This document shows, piece by piece, positions 27,347 to 38,682 of a stretch of 64,000 nt of DNA (the first letter of the stretch is position 1; each line of letters opens with the position of its first letter). Both the position numbers and the translations under genes were made by a program. This DNA is from Umbelopsis ramanniana AG (Eukaryota; Mucoromycota; Umbelopsidomycetes; Umbelopsidales; Umbelopsidaceae), in the NCBI RefSeq assembly GCF_025399195.1, contig NW_026252118.1, positions 186,001-250,000 of the forward strand, given 5' to 3'. Under the pieces are notes generated by a model. The model was not told the DNA's origin and did no database searches. It was given only the letters and a program-made list of their open reading frames with translations.

Positions 27347-27501
27347 GTCGCTTGGGATAAATTGGTACCAATTCGAACGCGAAAAAACGCGAGCGTCTTT
27401 CTAAACGTCTTGGTTCCGCCAAACCTTTTAAAAAACGCGTCACATGGAGAGCACGCGGAGCCCTTGTTCCCTTGAATCAGTATTGCTACCAACCAGCCAT
27501 A
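27347..27501. promoter_or_regulatory. Bidirectional promoter, zinc-finger/WHIM and alpha-galactosidase genes
   Basis: The start codons are 155 bases apart in divergent orientation. The region contains a near-repeat of AAAACGCG (AAAAAACGCGAGCG and AAAAAACGCGTCAC), which resembles an MCB/Swi6-type site (ACGCGT). Inferred from sequence only. Confidence 0.55.
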
Positions 27502-29902
27502 ATGACAAAAAAAGACTTATATAGCATGCTGCTCCTCCCCTTGATCATTCTCCTGATCGCTACGTATTTTGCGCCTGCGCCAAACAAGACCATAATGTAC
27601 TCTGACCTTGCTCGCATTTCTCCATTGAGCTTCAACCTTTCAAGCCCTGTCATACAACTTGACTACACCGCCTTGTCTGACCCGCAACCTAAGCGTCAAG
27701 TGTATTTGAGCAGTAATCAAGACGACAGAGTCACTGTTGAAAATTCTTTTCGAGAGGTCGAAAATGGCTACGAGTTGACACTACAGCTTTGGACCATGGT
27801 GGACGTCGAGCTCCATACACTCAAGGCTACATATTGGGCAGATTTGACAGATATCAGAATGCTTGCCAATGGTTATCAAAGCTGGAGTCAGACAAGGGAA
27901 TTAAATGAATATGGTCGACTTAACAAAATACCTTATCCAGTTGCTTGGATCACTAAATTCGATCTTCAAGGGTAAATGCTCATATCTCTCTCGTTTTTCT
28001 AGTGTGCCCCTCTAATTCCGTTTATGCAGGGACTACGATTTTTATAATTACACAGGCGACACTGGAAATATCTTCTCTAGTACCGTCACTCACCTTAGAT
28101 TCCCTGATGATCAATTTCTTTTTGTTGGATCGATTTCTGAAGAGTCCGGCTACACCTATCTGGAGGGAAATTTCAATGACAATTCCTTTACCATCTACAA
28201 GGATATTGAAGGAAAACATTTGAAAGCAAATGATAGACTGGTCATCAAGTGCTTCATTTCGCAAGGCTATGACTTGCCTGGTATGTGGCGCTCTTATGCC
28301 CGTTATTATACACAAGGTGAACTACTCGGGCCACCTGTTACTGGATGGACGAGTTGGTATAACTATTACGAAGCTGTGACCGAAAAGGACATTATGGACA
28401 ATTTGGCGGCCATGCAAGCACAAAAATATCCCATCGATTATTTTCAGATCGATGACGGGTACCAGCAAATGATAGGAGATTGGCTTGATACCAATGCCAA
28501 GTTTCCAAGCGGTATGGCAGCCATTGCAGATCGAATCAAAAATGCAGGCTATACGCCAGGCTTATGGTTAGCACCGTTCTCCGCTCAATACAAGAGCGCT
28601 GTTGTCGCCGCTCATCCCGAATGGGTACTTCGAAAGCCAGACAATCAATCAGAGTATCTGGTAGCAGGTTAGTGCATGCCCATATGATCCTGTTACTGAT
28701 AGAGACTTATTATTTATTGTTATGTATGTAGGTCCGAATTGGGGTGGGTTCTATGCCTTGGATATTTACAACCAGGAATTTAGAGATCACTTGAAAAACG
28801 TTTTCGATACTGTACTGAATGCATGGGGATTTGGTCTTGTCAAGTTGGATTTCTTGTTCGCAGCTGCCATGGTGCCGCGATTAGGCAAAACCCGCGGTGA
28901 GATCATGTGGGACGCAATCACACTTTTGCAAGAAATTGTGGGTGACAAGATCATACTTGGCTCAGGTGTTCCTTTAGCATCTGCTTGGGGTCGTGTAGCA
29001 TATTGCCGGGTTGGTTCAGATGTATCTCCTTGGTGGGAAGGTAAGTCACATCGGCGATGAGGGCTGCATATACGTGGGTGAATTTCTAAAAAAAATCTCA
29101 TTTGCTAGATTCCAAGCTCAAGTTTTTCAATGTGCGTGAAAGAGTCTCAACTGCAAACTCATTGCTGTCCACATTGAATCGCTGGGGTATGAACAACATG
29201 TTTGGAAATGATCCAGACGCTATTTTGCTTCGCACGCAAGGCAACAAGCTCACATCCGATGAACGTTATACTCTATGTGTATTGAACAACGTCCTTGGAC
29301 ACCTTGTTTTTACATCCGACAATGTCAGTCAGTACGGAGATAAAGAGCATTTGTTATATGCAGGCACGTTTCCAAAGGTCAATGCAGTGATCCAATCGGT
29401 CAAGGAAATTGAAGATGAGGTATACAGAATTGAATACGTGATACCAAGCGTCCAAGCACCTGGCACACGATATACTACTTATGTCAATATGGCTCCCATA
29501 CCACGTTGGGTCAACATGCATACAAGGGATCAACCCACTACATTTTTTGAGTCTGTCAGCCCTCTTGACCCTATCGAAGCCTTCGTATGGCCATCTGGTG
29601 CCAAGTTGATGCTCCGATCGCACCAAACAAGAACCTTCTTCGAATCCAGTAGCAACAATCAATCCGTGACTCTTATCGGCTCTCAAGGACACATTATACC
29701 GGCAGCAGAAATACAACATTGGGAGATGGACGGCCATAACGTGAAAGTCACTTTCAACGAACGTCGAATTGCCAAGTCCACGCTGTACTTTAGAGTTCCT
29801 GCCACCTTAGACACTCCGGTTACAGTCAATAGCTTGACGACGGTCAGAGAAACCATCAAGTGTGGAAATGATTCCATTATCGTTGCCACTATTGTTGTTT
29901 AA
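27502..29902 (+). CDS. GH36-type alpha-galactosidase with N-terminal membrane anchor
   Basis: Four exons: 27502-27971, 28030-28667, 28732-29040 and 29109-29902, giving 736 residues. A hydrophobic segment at residues 6-26 (LYSMLLLPLIILLIATYF) is a signal peptide or type II anchor. The catalytic barrel shows PPVTGWTSWYNYY, YFQIDDGYQ, the nucleophile in VKLDFLFAA (Asp near 409) and the acid/base in CRVGSDVSPWW (Asp near 466). GH36 enzymes release terminal alpha-galactose from raffinose-type sugars or glycoconjugates. The C-terminal ~200 residues fit the beta-sandwich domain. An in-frame ATG at 27472 would add ten residues; I prefer 27502 because the hydrophobic segment then sits at the N-terminus. 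Confidence 0.88.
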
Positions 29903-31066
29903 AAAAAAACGAGGAATATTCGTATGGGGAGCTGAGTGGCAAGAATGCACGCATTCCGTCTTTTTCTTTTCCCTCTCATTTGTTTTGTTCTTTTCTATGT
30001 AAATATCCCACTTTTGCTTTCTTACAGTCACTTGTGACCAACCGAACCCTAAGGTAAACAGCATTAGATGTGCATGATGGCCCACAAAAATTATATTTCA
30101 CCTTAATGATTCAATTCACAAACATCATTCGTACCCAACAATTCGTGTTGTATCGGTTTATCGAAAGATTTTTTATGCCTATGAATTTGTTTGTTTGTCT
30201 AAGGTATCTCACTTTAAGAGAAGAGTGAGTTTCAGGAATATTCTCAGAAGTACCCAAAAATGTGGCGATTAAGAAATAGCCGTGGTAATATTTTGTGTGT
30301 GCCACGCCTAAAGTTTGTTCCTGAACTTGATAAAGTCGTTGGGTGAGAAAAAGTTCGTTGCAGCTACTCCTTATACAGTCAAACGAATGCTTCCGGTGGG
30401 TCGACTTGCTTTCAGAGCTCGAAATATTGAAATTCACGTCCTTCAAAGCTCCATGATGGTATATACCCTGGCTACAAAACCAATTTGATAGAGGAGGTTG
30501 AAAAGGTATTTTCTACTAGTAATGACACAATTAACTGGGGTATAAACACAAAACTTTATGTCCCCTGCCTCTTACGAAACCATGTGTTTCTTTTCGGAGT
30601 TACCACGGTTCCAAACTTGCTTCTATCCTCCCGGATGTGATGACAGAGACACTAAACTGAAACGAACGACAGATAATCATTGAATGATCCAATATAAATT
30701 ATCAGTGCTGCTTTAAAATTTTCTGTTGGAGAAACGAGTTCGTTGTTAACAATTTTGAGGCAAGATACCGCCCTGCTAACGGGTCAAAGGAATGCAGTGG
30801 GTATAACAAGTGTGGGTATAAACACCTTCCGTTTATAGATTATGAAACGATTTTGAACGGAGATTGATTGTGTGGGTATATACGGGTGCCCCATTTGGGA
30901 TGTAGTCAGCCGTGAGAGTGAATTTTATACCCGCCGAACCAATCATTAACAGTCACCTATGCAGGTATAAATTATGGCCCCAGAAGTAAATAAAGCCAAC
31001 CAACCCAGAGATTCCAACTTTTTCTTTCTTCTTTATCAACACCCCTTCTCTATACACAACGCAAAT
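29903..31066. other. Intergenic region upstream of uricase
   Basis: No gene is accepted. A 111-codon minus-strand frame (30111-30446) lacks any domain. The right half carries a cluster of GGGTATA motifs, listed separately, and a TATAAAT at about 30965, roughly 100 bases upstream of the uricase start. Confidence 0.55.
30462..30932. promoter_or_regulatory. Cluster of six GGGTATA motifs upstream of uricase
   Basis: Exact GGGTATA copies lie at 30538-30544, 30799-30805, 30814-30820 and 30874-30880 on the plus strand. Reverse copies (TATACCC) lie at 30462-30468 and 30926-30932. Several extend to GTGGGTATAWA. Six exact 7-mers in 471 bases, in both orientations, is far above chance for one 7-mer. 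They may be transcription-factor sites for uricase or TATA-related elements. Confidence 0.55.
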
Positions 31067-32111
31067 ATGAGCTCCAGCCAAGTTTACCTCAAGAAAGCCC
31101 GCTATGGCAAGGACAAGGTCAAGGTCATGAAGGTCTACCGTGATGGCAAGTGGCAAACCTGTGTTGAGTTGACCGTAAGTAGTTTGGTTTGGAGAGGATA
31201 ACGGAAAAGTAGATCGATAAACTCAACGCCTCATATTCCATAGGTTGCTCTTACTTTGGAAGGAGACATCGAGACCTCCTACACTGAGGCTGACAACTCT
31301 GTCGTTGTTACTACTGGTAAGTCATTCATTGTAAAGGTTGGGCAGCAGGGTTACGCTCAGGACCTTACCTCTCCTCTTAACAGATACCTGCAAGAACACT
31401 GTTTACATCATGGCCAAGCGCAGTGCCAACGTTGATAACATTGAAGTCTTTGCCCAAGAGATTACTGAGCACGTCCTTAAGCAGTACAAGCACATTCACG
31501 TTGCCCACGTTCAAATTATCAAGCACAAGTGGTCCCGTATGTTGATTGACGGTGAGCTCCACCCTCACTCCTTTGTCCGTGATGGCGAGGATGTCCAAAC
31601 CACCCACGTTATCCACCACCGTGATGGCAACAAGATCACCATCGAGTCTGGACTCAAGAACTTGCTCGTCCTCAAGACCACCGGCTCTGCCTTCCACAGC
31701 TTCTACAGAGACGAGTACACCACTCTCCCAGAAGTCTGGGACCGTATCTTCTCCACCTCTGTTGACGCCACCTGGAGATTCGAGAGCACCAAGCCCTCTG
31801 TCCTCAGACACCAGGTCAACTTCCCTGAAGTCCACGCTTCCGTCAAGAAGATCACCATGGATACCTTCGCCAAGGATGACTCTGCCTCTGTTCAAGCCAC
31901 TCTTTACAAGATGCAACAGCAGATCCTCCGTGACAACAAGTCTGTTGCCGAGATCGACTATGCTCTTCCCAACAAGCACTACTTCGGTGTTGACATGTCC
32001 AAGTTCAAGATTGATAACACTGACAAGAACCTTGATGTCTTCCAACCTGTTGCTGACCCCTCTGGTTTGATCACTGCCACCACTGCCCGCAAGCCTGCTG
32101 CCAAGTTGTAA
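31067..32111 (+). CDS. Uricase (urate oxidase), peroxisomal
   Basis: Three exons: 31067-31174, 31244-31316 and 31384-32111, giving 302 residues, the normal length. The enzyme oxidises urate to 5-hydroxyisourate and hydrogen peroxide, the step before allantoin in purine breakdown. It shows the N-terminal Lys region YGKDKVKVMKV, the Thr in VVVTTDTCKNTVYIMAK, the signature LVLKTTGSAFHSFYRDEYTT and the His in PNKHYF, which together form the catalytic set. The C-terminus is AKL, a variant type 1 peroxisomal targeting signal in place of SKL. A TATAAAT and a GGGTATA cluster lie upstream. Confident call. Confidence 0.97.
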
Positions 32112-33144
32112 GGAGTGTAAAGTATGAAGGAGGAGAGGAAACCTGGTGCTTCTGATTCTCGCTATTACATAGGCAAGGTGTTTTGCCGTCACCTGTACAC
32201 TAGTCTCTTTATTACTGTTTGATAAAGTTTTTTTTAAAAAAAGAAAAGCCTATGATGGGCCCTAAGTTGGTTTGGGTGAGCGTGCGGGGCTGGAAAAGTA
32301 ATAAGGACAAACTGGCTAATGACGAGAATAACCTTTGTATTCACTATTCTCTATCTCACTCAATAGGAATGGATACCATCTACTGTGATGGGGTAGCTAT
32401 GATTGCTGCTTACGAATTCTCTAGTTACACTTGGATTTTTGTTGTGATCTTCAGAACCCATGTTGCAGCTCGATCAAGCTTCAAAAGAGTTCCGTTTGAT
32501 AGAAGCCTCTGTTGTAAATGGCTTGTGTTCAGGTCTTTATAAAATGCAATGAGGTAGTTTCGCTAATTGAGCCTACCTGGCTCAATCGGATTATCGCTGA
32601 CACATTCTCATGCCACCATTTTGGTCCCTACAGCCCTGAGCTGCAAGGTTTTGAACAACGACAGTAACTGCACAAGGAATGACCGCTGGAATCAGTGGTG
32701 GAGATCAGCAGTACTCAAAGTGTAAGGCGTCGTGTTCATTAGTAACAAACAAGGTGGATGGCGATAGAAAGATGCTTATAGAAAGGATGAACAATTTGGG
32801 TCAAGGCGTGCAATTTTACAGCAATTGTCAGTGGAGTTGCGTACAACATAACTCTTACTGACAATGCCGTTTGAATCCATTTCTAACTATTCACTTAGCA
32901 CTATCAAATAATGATTGAGCATGTAGTTCCACATATAACTGGAAACCGGCACGACTATGGTGAATCCAGGCAATACAACCGAGTGGTCTGATACCCAACA
33001 TCCTAACATACCCATCATTCACACCAAACATGCACGAGGACGATTATGTTCGTCTATCCCGTAACACTCACAAAACAATTCGAGGCGATTACTTCCTGTT
33101 TATATAAGGTTTTTTGATGGTTTACAAAAAGATGATTTCTGTGT
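32112..33144. other. Intergenic between uricase and eL32 (convergent 3' ends)
   Basis: No coding feature or RNA gene recognised. A 107-codon plus-strand frame at 32219-32542 and a 60-codon one at 32679 have no domain and are not accepted. Confidence 0.5.
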
Positions 33145-33611
33145 TTACTCCTGGGATCTGACACGGGCGTTGGCGTTGACAACCTTGACGTTGAGCTGAG
33201 CAGCACGCTCAATGATGGCAATGCGGTTCTTGGAAGAGACATTGTGGGCGATCTCAGCGGCGTAGGTACGGTTGTGCATCAACAAGAGGTCGAGCTCCTT
33301 GAGGTTGGAGACGGGGAACTTGCGGAAACCGTTGGGGAGAAGGTGGCGGGTCTTCTTAGCGGATCCGTAACCGATCTTGGGCATGGGAGCTTGACCCTTG
33401 AAGCGTCTGCGGACACGACTGTCAATACCCTTGGGCTTTCTCCAGGATTCCTATTGCAAAAAGTAAAATTAGTTGTCATGGCTCATAGCACAATTTTGCA
33501 ATGCAAAGAAAATATACATACACCAACGCGCATGAAGCGGTTAGACTGGTGGCGCTTGAAGTGAGCAGTGCGCTTCTTCACAATGGTGTGTTTAACAGCA
33601 GGAGTAACCAT
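33145..33611 (-). CDS. RPL32: 60S ribosomal protein eL32
   Basis: Two exons, 33522-33611 and 33145-33450, give 131 residues, normal for eL32. Matching stretches are [56 protein letters not shown] and [20 protein letters not shown]. It is a component of the large ribosomal subunit. Codon use is biased to C-ending codons, as expected for a highly expressed gene. A probable intron in the 5' leader is listed separately. Confidence 0.96.
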
Positions 33612-33616
33612 TTGAA

Positions 33617-33811
33617 CTGTAGAATGTCGAAGCAGGCAATTAGAAACACTTTTCTAATGAATTCAATAATCAAATTTTTTCTAGCATGGTCGAAAATGTC
33701 GAATGTGCGAAAATGCTAAAGCAATGCGTCGAAGTTGGTACGTTCTCTATTGCTGTGGATGATTGATGTATCGCAATGGATGGATGGATGAATGTATGAT
33801 ATGATACTTAC
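33617..33811 (-). other. Probable intron in the eL32 5' leader
   Basis: On the minus strand a good donor (CTGCAAT|GTAAGTATC) at 33811 and a good acceptor (TTCGACATTCTACAG) at 33617 bracket 195 bases ending five bases before the ATG. Leader introns are common in fungal ribosomal protein genes. Inferred from splice signals alone. Confidence 0.55.
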
Positions 33812-34514
33812 ATTGCAGGTAAGAGAGGGTTTCGCAAGTAGCCGGGCTCGGATGCCTTTACGAATTTCCAGGCTGCCAGATCGAATCTCCGCCCACACAC
33901 ATTTGGCCAGTTTCGCCTTATAGTCTGAGTTGCTTTAGTTTACAGTAAAGTTATTGAGAGTTGCCCATTCATTCAAACATATGTTACTGTTCCTGCAAAT
34001 AACCTAGATATTGCAAAATTGTAATTATCATCTAGTAAAACAAACTCGCTCAACTTTACTTCCATCTGAAATAATGCCTTCATACAATATGTAGCTTGCT
34101 TTTTCGAGAAAGACAGTATTAAGCCATTGATGAAAGTGAGACAGGAGGATGATAAAACCCAGGTATTATCAACATCGTAATGCTCGCCAGCTCACGTCTT
34201 CACCACTGAATGTAATCCCGAAAAAGAACTACCAACCTAGTTACAAGTGTGCCAAGTTGGTTGTCTGTATCCACCAGAACCTTTATGAACAGTCTTTCAT
34301 AGAAATCAAAAGATTTTAAAAAAATCAATCCGTTCTGATATATCGCTCTTCTTCCATGAAGATAAAAGCTAAGTTACCAGCCTGTTGATGCATGCTTCTG
34401 TGATCAAGAGCAACGGGCACAATTTGAAGAAGGAAAAAGAAAAGGTCCGCTTAGCGTTCGGCTCGTCTCTCAGTCAGTTACAGCTGTCTTTTCCAACTCG
34501 TTTTCAAATATGCC
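33812..34514. other. Divergent intergenic region, eL32 / OB-like gene
   Basis: Contains the promoters of eL32 (minus) and the following plus-strand gene. No gene and no clear TATA box seen. Confidence 0.5.
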
Positions 34515-36091
34515 ATGGACGGATTCAAAAAGCCACAAATAGAAAAGCGAATTTTAGAGCTTAGAGGACAGCTGCACAAGATTGCCGCGACAAAGAGCCA
34601 GCGATGGCAAGTTTGGAAAGTTCGTAGCGCATGATCCGCCATTGAGACGACAATGGCTAAATGCTAATCTAAGTCCACTACCGATTGCAGATTCATGATC
34701 AGATCCACACGGCACCCGACGAAACCCTCTTTCTAGTAGAACTCTCTGATAAATATCACACTATTCCCGCAATACTTCCCATGTTCCCTACACCTACCTC
34801 GGACGATGATGAGTAAGTATCGAACTTATCACTTTAACTCAACAAACCGGGTTCAATTGACACCGATATGCCAGGCCAGCGTCTATTAAAGTAGCTGAAG
34901 GAGCCGTCATCGTTTCCAAATTCGTTGAACTGACAACCTACTGGATGGTGCCTGAAGAGAAGATTGGGTGCTATCTTCGAGTTCATGCCTATCTACATTT
35001 CACCGATGGAACCTCCATTACACCTGGATTGACAAATATCAATCATAATCCGAAGATACGGGAGTGGTTGAACGAAGTTGAAAGACAATTGAGGTAAGAG
35101 AGCTGCTTTATTAAAGCTTTTAAGCATTTGCATCGCCTAATTGTTTGCGTTTAGTTCCATGTCAGGTACACTTGCGTCTAACACAGGATTGATCTATTAC
35201 CAACCCCACCATCTCATGCTTTTCTTTATTCAGATGATGAAATGCAAGAACGACCAAAAACGTTGGATCAGATCAAGCGGTCAATGTCACAGGTATGTAA
35301 CTGAATTCATCCTGTCTATTGCTATATTTAAGCAGCCACTGACAATATGACAGGATGATAACAATGAACATGTATCAGATGTATCTGACGGCACGAACAG
35401 CCAAATGGATCTGGACGACGCTCATATGCTACTAAGTTTGGCGGACGACAATCAAAGTGTGGATGATAAAGATCAAGAAGAGCTGAGTGCACATGTGAAA
35501 CGAACAAAACTGGACAACTTGGATCATGCAGTGGTAAAGGTTCGTGTCTACCTATAATTCTGGGTAATTTTGGCGAATGTTGTTTGCTGGTTTGCTGATA
35601 GTTTGACAGAGTGATAGCATGTCAGATACTAATTTTGGTTGGAGCGACTATGATTATGTGCTGGACGTAGAGTGTATCATACCATCAGATCAAGAACGCA
35701 TTCTCAGCATGCTGGATGGTGAGTACTGCCAGAGTGGTTAGCGGAAAGGCTTCGTGAGTGAAATAGAATGTCTAATGAATACTCTTCAGGTTGGAATTCA
35801 CGTTCGTCGAAAGGTTTACCAAATTCAACAGCAAAACTACCATCAGCTGGATTGCCTTCGTGGTCTGAGGCAGTGGCGAATGCTAACACCCCTTTCGCAC
35901 CATCTAAGGCTCCGCAATTGGTGAAAGTGCCTTGTGATGTTGAATGTCTATCTAGTGCGGACTATGTGGACCCGACCAGCATCGATGTGGACCCTTCACC
36001 GGGACTAAATGCTTTGATCAAAAAGTTTATGAAGCAACGAAATGCACTTTACACCTCGTTCATACCCAGCAATCCCACTTGTAAACTCTGA
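34515..36091 (+). CDS. Unrecognised protein, possible OB-fold domain
   Basis: Eight exons: 34515-34619, 34691-34812, 34875-35093, 35155-35165, 35234-35292, 35354-35539, 35610-35718 and 35790-36091, giving 370 residues. I do not recognise it with certainty. Residues about 28-145 have the alternating pattern of an OB fold (TLFLVELSDKYHTIPAILP; GAVIVSKFVELTTYWMVP; CYLRVHAYLHF), which recalls the TPP1/Tpz1 telomere-protein type, but this is a weak impression. The rest is acidic and Ser-rich (DDNNEHVSDVSD) and probably disordered. The fourth exon is only 11 bases; it is needed because skipping it breaks the frame at once. The first-exon donor (GTTCGT) is weak. Confidence 0.6.
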
Positions 36092-36376
36092 AAAAAAATT
36101 CCATATTTATACAACGCTAAAAAGTAACCCTCATCAAGCATGAACGTTGCGATGACCAGTTCGCTTGATATCAGTGGTCTAAAAAAAAGTACAAATCCTG
36201 CCTATCTACAAAAGACCCAGGTTTGAACGCCTTCATACCATCAACCTTGTTCATTCTAATCGAGATGTACCGGGAAGTTGTTGCCACCTGAATGACTGAG
36301 TCCATAACTTGCTTAGTGCACCCATTCGGAAACATGCCTAAAATGTTCACACTTACATTTCTGCTTGTCTGGAGCC

Positions 36377-37130
36377 CTATACAGTAGCCATGGTCATCCC
36401 GCAGGATCCCAACACACCGTTGCTAGCATGTACAGACCAAATCTTTTGCCCATTCTTTGGGTTGAGAGCGCTCACCATTCGTCCGCAGCCAATGTACACC
36501 TTGTCCATTTCTGATATCACTGCAGGCATATCATGACTGCCATCCGGGCACATATATCGCCATATCTTTTTACCAGTCGTAGAATCAACCCCGATAACCG
36601 TACCATGCGAACACAAGATGACCACGGATTTGTGGCTAGCTGTATACGCTGGCGGCCGTTCGCTTGATGCTTGATAGCTCGGTGCTAAGTGTGCAACACT
36701 GTTGGTCGGTGTCGAACTCACGGCTACATCATGGAATCCCATACCCTGTTGAGAGAATCAACCTATTAGTCAGTCTCCCTGTCTTTTTCCATTGATTGCA
36801 TGAGAGCGCAATCATTCCTTACATCCATTTCATTTTTCCATTTGAATGACCCTGTGAACAAGTCGTAACCATAAGCCGTTCCTTTGGCGGCGGCGATAAG
36901 CAGATCGGCATCGTTGATGAACAACGAGATCGGCGGCCCCTTTACACTAGCTGAGGATGATTTACAAGGCGTCGTTATGCTGGACAAAACAAGTCAAGCC
37001 TTAAAGATCCTGCCAGCTTACCAGAATATTCCTTTCGCCATATCCGGCTACCGGTTTTCTTGTTCAAGCAGTAGATTTTACTGTGTGTGGAAACAACAAG
37101 GAGATCGTTTCTATCGAGTTTTGAAGCCAT
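36377..37130 (-). CDS. Four-blade PQQ-like beta-propeller protein (copy 1)
   Basis: Three exons, 37022-37130, 36823-36950 and 36377-36745, give 201 residues. Four repeats each end in the PQQ-like/quinoprotein signature (GxxxxLxxxTGxxxW): IYCLNKKTGSRIWRKEY, AYGYDLFTGSFKWKN, VIGVDSTTGKKIWRYMC and VSALNPKNGQKIWSV. No signal peptide or membrane span. Full PQQ propellers have seven or eight blades, so this is half a ring and might pair with itself or with its neighbour. The next gene downstream on the plus map is a clear paralogue with identical sizes of exons 1 and 2 (109 and 128 bases). The ligand is unknown; similar repeats also occur in proteins that bind no PQQ. Confidence 0.8.
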
Positions 37131-37866
37131 AAAATATCTCTGAGGGTTTTTAGCAGGGCTTTTATAGACTCTAGATATGGCGCAGTGGGTGGGCCGGCGG
37201 CTGAAATAGGTAGTGTGTTCATAGGGTGCACAATGTACGACTTTAGTGCGAAGCAATGTGGGTTATCTTCGACTAGAGCCCATCAAATGGATATACAAGC
37301 GTATCTCGAGCACATTATTGAAATAAAAGATAATCAAATATATGCGGCACTCTTAATAGCCTTTGCTGTACGGTCAGATGAAATATGGAGCGAGTAAGCT
37401 TTGAATATATGTGCCTTGGCACTGCGCCAGATGTGGCTAAAAGTGTGGCTGGCACATGTGGCACCCTGCCTCAACAAGATGCCGTTCGGCACAACGTTGA
37501 ACAAAACTATGGGAACATTCGCTAGAACCTCTCTATGTCCGCAATAAGTCAGTAGCACATTGTACAAGCATCTTCAAATTTACCCTCTTTGGCAGACTTT
37601 ATCTTAGACCTGCATCTTGGCGAACAACCTAACACTCTCTTGGAAATTACAAGGTATGAAGACAGCTTTGCGAATAATATACATATATATATTTATTGAA
37701 CACGGTGGGCAACGAATTATCTATTGGCTTCTGTTCCTGGCATCCTCTGCTATCTTTGTTTGTGGCACTGGACAGTTAATCCCGCCGGTATGACTAGATA
37801 GGACAAGACAAGGTTAAACGTCTTGGTACGTTCCTGAGAAGACACAGAATTGGATTGTATAGCTGC
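37131..37866. other. Spacer between the two PQQ-like genes
   Basis: Contains the promoter of copy 1 and the 3' flank of copy 2. No further gene was seen; the frames around 37185-37567 have no domain. Confidence 0.5.
37159..37166 (-). promoter_or_regulatory. TATA box of PQQ-like copy 1
   Basis: TATAAAAG on the minus strand, 28 bases before the ATG, preceded by GAGTC. On the plus strand GCGCAGTGGGTG follows at 37180-37191. The same arrangement is found before copy 2. Confidence 0.65.
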
Positions 37867-38682
37867 TTACACTTCTGCTTGTCGAGATCCCCATACTGTG
37901 GCCATGGTCATCCATCCCGATCCCACTAAACCATTAGTAGCCTTGGTCGACCAAACCGTGCTGCCATTCTTGGGATTGAGGGCATACACCATTCGACCAC
38001 ATCCAATAAAGATGATGTCTCTTTCTGCAATAACCACAGGAAGGTTATATCCACCGCTTGGGCAATCAAATTTCCAAAGCGTCTGGCCAGACTTGGAGTC
38101 AATTCCAGCCACTTTTCCATACGAACATGCAACGACCACGCCCTTTTCGCTCGCTGCATACTCAGGCGGTCGCTCGTTCAGATCCTCTCCCCAACCTGAT
38201 TTCTCGTTTGCTGGAGGTTCATATGACATACCATGGTTCATGGTCGGCGTGGATATCACACTTATCTCATGATATCCCATTCCCTATCAAGCGTTGAAGC
38301 CAGTCAGCCTCTATGTGCGAATATAGTACATGTCCGACATCAAAGGCACTGCACTAACCTCCATATCATTCGTCCATCGGTGAGTGCCTGTGAACAGGTC
38401 CATAGCACAGGTTTTACCTTGAGCAGCTACAATAAGCTGATCTGCATCATTAATAAACAACGATATTAATCCACCAGTGTATTTGCCTGCCGTGACGAAA
38501 ATATTCATATTAGTTATGTGGAACTATATGGCTGATAGTGTCCCCGATAGGACCAGTTATATAATTTTCTTACTTGGAAAGTCTTGCCGCCATATCCGGG
38601 TTCCAGTCTTCTTTTGAAGACAGTATATGTGACCGTGCGTGGAAACAATTAAGAGATCGTGTCGATTGTGATTTACAGCCAT
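37867..38682 (-). CDS. Four-blade PQQ-like beta-propeller protein (copy 2)
   Basis: Three exons, 38574-38682, 38359-38486 and 37867-38283, give 217 residues. Blade signatures are IYCLQKKTGTRIWRQDF, TCAMDLFTGTHRWTN, VAGIDSKSGQTLWKFDC and VYALNPKNGSTVWST. It closely matches copy 1 through most of its length (for example ISLFINDAD, IGCGRMV, MTMATV), with a 12-residue C-terminal extension and a different Pro-rich loop between blades two and three. No signal peptide. It arose by tandem duplication, same orientation, and kept its intron positions. Function unknown; a cytosolic scaffold or ligand-binding role is possible. Confidence 0.8.

Noticed and set aside
30111-30446. A 111-codon minus-strand frame upstream of uricase
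   Set aside because: No domain, no intron pattern, and it is followed by a promoter-like motif cluster.
31377-32192. A 271-codon open frame on the minus strand
   Set aside because: It lies wholly opposite uricase exon 3, which has strong codon bias that leaves the antisense frame open. Its Val/Leu/Gly/Asp composition is typical of such shadows.
32219-32542. A 107-codon plus-strand frame 3' of uricase
   Set aside because: Starts in a poly-A/T tract and shows no family features; more likely the 3' flank.
35725-35760. A tRNA-like string (GCCAGAGTGGTTAGCGGAAAGGC)
   Set aside because: It resembles the 5' part of a tRNA-Ser/Leu D arm, but no anticodon or T arm follows, and it lies in an intron of the OB-like gene.
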